Positions 62,313 through 64,000 of a stretch of DNA of 64,000 bases are shown piece after piece. Position numbers and translations under genes: made by a program. Numbering within the stretch: the stretch's first letter is position 1; every line of letters begins with the position of its first letter. The notes beneath the pieces were generated by a model that did not search any database, had not been told where the DNA came from, and worked only from the letters and a program-made list of their open reading frames with translations. Origin of the DNA: an uncultured Lachnospiraceae bacterium (lineage in GTDB: Bacteria > Bacillota > Clostridia > Lachnospirales > Lachnospiraceae); assembly GCA_949076555.1 (NCBI GenBank), contig CARUOB010000002.1:1-64000 (forward strand), in the 5' to 3' direction.

Positions 62313-63695
62313 ATGGTAAAATATAAGATAGAAGAACTGGATTTTTTGTTTATATACGAACACAAGGTGCGGGAGCTGGAAAACCTGTGCCTGTTAAAAT
62401 ATGAGCTGGACCGCAGAGGGTATAAAGTAAAGATCATTCACATCGAGGATGCGGAAGCGCTGAAAGCGATGCGCCCGATTTATCATACGAAAGTGGTGGT
62501 AACGATGGCGTGTTACCAGAACAGCTCTATTGAATGGCATACGAAAAATTTTGTGAAGTTCGATAAGCTGATCGATATGCAGTGGGAAAATATCGTGTTT
62601 CCCATGGATGAGAAGGATGAAAAGGCGTATAAGAATTATTCCGGTGTCGCCAAGGAAGTTGTGCGTATTTCCTGGGGAGAAATGAACAGGAAGCGTATGC
62701 TGGAAGTGGCGAAGATGGACCCGAAAAAAGTAAAACTGATCGGCCATGTGGGCATGGACTTTCTGCGGGAAGAACTGAGAGGTTACTACCGCTCCAGGGA
62801 AGACGTGCTAAAGACCTATGGGATTCCTGCGGACAAGAAAATTTTCCTTTTCATTTCCCCTTATTTTTCCGATCACCATACGGAAGACTATCTGGTTGAA
62901 ATGTGCAAACGCTTCGGAGAGGGGTGGCGGTACTATTATCAGGACTGTATGCTTCCCTCAAAGAAGATTATTCTGGACTGGATGAGCCGCATCTGTGCGC
63001 AGCGGCCGGACGTAGTGTTCGTCTACAGACCGCATCCCGGGGAGGAGAGCGCGCAGGCGGAGGAAATGAAGAAAAATTATCCCAATTTTAAGGTGATCGG
63101 AGACCTTTCCGTGAAGCAGTGGATACTGATCAGCGATAAGATTTATACGGGCAACAGCTCCACCTTCGTGGAGGCATATTTCGGAAAAAAGATGTGTTAC
63201 CTGCTCTTTCCCGTGGCGGTGCCTGCGGACTACGAGCTTGCATTTTTGAAAAATGCGGACAAAATATCCGAATACGGGGACTTTGAGAAGACGACCCACG
63301 ACGATGACAGGCCGTTTCCGGTCAGCGAACAGTTGATTGACGAGGTGTATACGATTGACTGGGACAAACCCAGTTATGTGAAATTCGCGGATATGGCGGA
63401 GGAAGTGATAAGGAATCCCTACTATAATCTGACGAAAGAACAGTTGAAGGCGTACTATCATAAGATGGGACCGGCGGAGAAGCTGACGAAAGCATTGACG
63501 AAGATTACGCCCCTCTATAATGTATATTTGACCATGTTAGAAAGCGACAGACCCAAATGGAGCTGGCTGGAAAAGAAACGTGCCGGGAGACGGAAACTGG
63601 AACGGATCGCGCATGAGTTTGAGAAGACCAGTGATAAGGAGATCGGGGCGATTATAGGAAAAATCGCGGGTCAACTGGAAACGAAGAAATCTTGA
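62313..63695 (+). CDS. Surface-carbohydrate biosynthesis GT-B-like protein
   Basis: 460 residues, soluble. FLFIYEHKVRELENLCLLKYEL and VVVTMACYQNSSIEW form an unusual N-terminal domain. The second domain has FLFISPYFSDHHTEDYLVEM, VFVYRPHPGEES and IYTGNSSTFVEAYFGKKMCYLLF, resembling the surface-polysaccharide and CDP-glycerol-transferase-like GT-B group (RPHP and S-S-T-x-x-E). The C-terminal 130 residues are helical and basic. It probably transfers a sugar or polyol phosphate, but I cannot assign the substrate. Confidence 0.68.
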   Translation: MVKYKIEELDFLFIYEHKVRELENLCLLKYELDRRGYKVKIIHIEDAEALKAMRPIYHTKVVVTMACYQNSSIEWHTKNFVKFDKLIDMQWENIVFPMDEKDEKAYKNYSGVAKEVVRISWGEMNRKRMLEVAKMDPKKVKLIGHVGMDFLREELRGYYRSREDVLKTYGIPADKKIFLFISPYFSDHHTEDYLVEMCKRFGEGWRYYYQDCMLPSKKIILDWMSRICAQRPDVVFVYRPHPGEESAQAEEMKKNYPNFKVIGDLSVKQWILISDKIYTGNSSTFVEAYFGKKMCYLLFPVAVPADYELAFLKNADKISEYGDFEKTTHDDDRPFPVSEQLIDEVYTIDWDKPSYVKFADMAEEVIRNPYYNLTKEQLKAYYHKMGPAEKLTKALTKITPLYNVYLTMLESDRPKWSWLEKKRAGRRKLERIAHEFEKTSDKEIGAIIGKIAGQLETKKS

Positions 63696-63739
63696 GCGGG
63701 AAACAGGCAGTGAGAAAAATGGAAACGGAGGAAAAGGAC

Positions 63740-64000
63740 ATGAGTGACAAAATTACAGCAGTAGTACCGGTGAAGGGAAACAGCACAAGGCTGCCCAACA
63801 AAAATATTTTACCGTTTGGAGATTCCAACTTATTGCAGCACAAAATCGAACAGTTGAAACAGGTGAAGGGGCTTCACGAAATCATAGTATCTTCCGATTC
63901 CGATGAGATGCTTGCCATCGGGGAAAAATGCGGGGTTAAGGCCATTAAGAGGCCGGAGCAGTATGCGAATGAATCCGTGCCCTTCGGTATGTTTTTGGAG
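63740..64000 (+). CDS. Nucleotidyltransferase for acidic sugar (NeuA/PseF-like), 3' end cut by window
   Basis: The first 87 codons run off the right edge. AVVPVKGNSTRLPNKNILPF is the nucleotide-binding loop of CMP-sialic-acid-type synthetases, and IIVSSDSDEMLAIGEKCGV follows, as in NeuA, LegF and PseF. It would activate a nonulosonic acid or related sugar with CTP. With the 2-epimerase and DegT aminotransferase upstream, a sialic-, legionaminic- or pseudaminic-type sugar may be made, but no NeuB-like synthase is visible here. GGAGG lies 8 nt before ATG 63740; an in-frame ATG 63719 is an alternative. Confidence 0.83.
   Translation, partial: MSDKITAVVPVKGNSTRLPNKNILPFGDSNLLQHKIEQLKQVKGLHEIIVSSDSDEMLAIGEKCGVKAIKRPEQYANESVPFGMFLE

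Overview
The window is one very large surface-polysaccharide (capsule, exopolysaccharide or cell-wall glycan) gene cluster. About 51 genes lie on the + strand with no credible gene on the - strand, and both edges cut through a gene. Strong GGAGG-type ribosome sites, a Dlt-like acylation cassette, CotH kinases and large GT-C-like membrane proteins (DUF6020 and DUF6056 types) point to a Bacillota host. A gut-type Lachnospiraceae (Clostridia) is my best guess, from family content rather than any marker gene. I see no rRNA, tRNA, CRISPR array, transposase or integrase.

Layout. (1) 1-7007: a GT-C-like membrane protein followed by a DltABCD-like cassette (SGNH protein, adenylating ligase, formyltransferase, carrier protein, MBOAT acyltransferase). 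(2) 7059-16027: DUF6056 membrane protein, deacetylase-fold protein, two class-B asparagine synthetase-like amidotransferases, a GT4 and a second SGNH protein. (3) 16149-24701: GT2, two GT11 fucosyltransferase-like enzymes, a PglK/MsbA-like ABC flippase, a second DUF6056 protein, DUF5672 and GT17 transferases. (4) 24791-37863: a complete Wzx/Wzy-type core with polymerase, initiating sugar-phosphate transferase, GT4, O-acetyltransferase, two GT2, a third GT11, pyruvyltransferase, Wzx flippase, GH88/GH105-like hydrolase and a second polymerase-like protein. (5) 37917-43166: a TagA(GT26)-GT4 fusion, a CotH-like secreted kinase and a GT4. (6) 43148-47713: two diverged copies of a 140-160 bp hairpin-forming repeat bracket a four-gene cassette (radical SAM/SPASM, GT4, fucosyltransferase-like, GT-D). 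(7) 47762-58277: serine-acetyltransferase-like enzyme, a second PglK-like ABC flippase, a GT-C/polyprenyl-phosphate-sugar synthase/DUF2304 module, a second CotH and three glycosyltransferases. (8) 58312-64000: UDP-HexNAc 2-epimerase, DegT aminotransferase, a Cys-less asparagine-synthetase-like protein, a surface-carbohydrate protein and the start of a sugar cytidylyltransferase.

How it may work together (inference): an undecaprenyl-phosphate-linked oligosaccharide is started by the polyprenyl glycosylphosphotransferase, extended by many GT2, GT4 and GT11 enzymes, flipped by Wzx and/or the ABC flippases and polymerised by the Wzy-like proteins. It could be decorated by acetyl, pyruvyl, amide and possibly N-formyl-aminoacyl groups. 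GT-C proteins could add side branches outside the membrane from lipid-phosphate sugars. Duplicated functions (two Wzy-like, two ABC flippases, three Asn-synthetase-like, two CotH, three GT11) suggest either several glycans made from one locus or a locus built by module acquisition.

The two points I find most novel are the formyltransferase lodged inside the Dlt-like cassette and the repeat pair, whose hairpin is supported by a compensatory base change.
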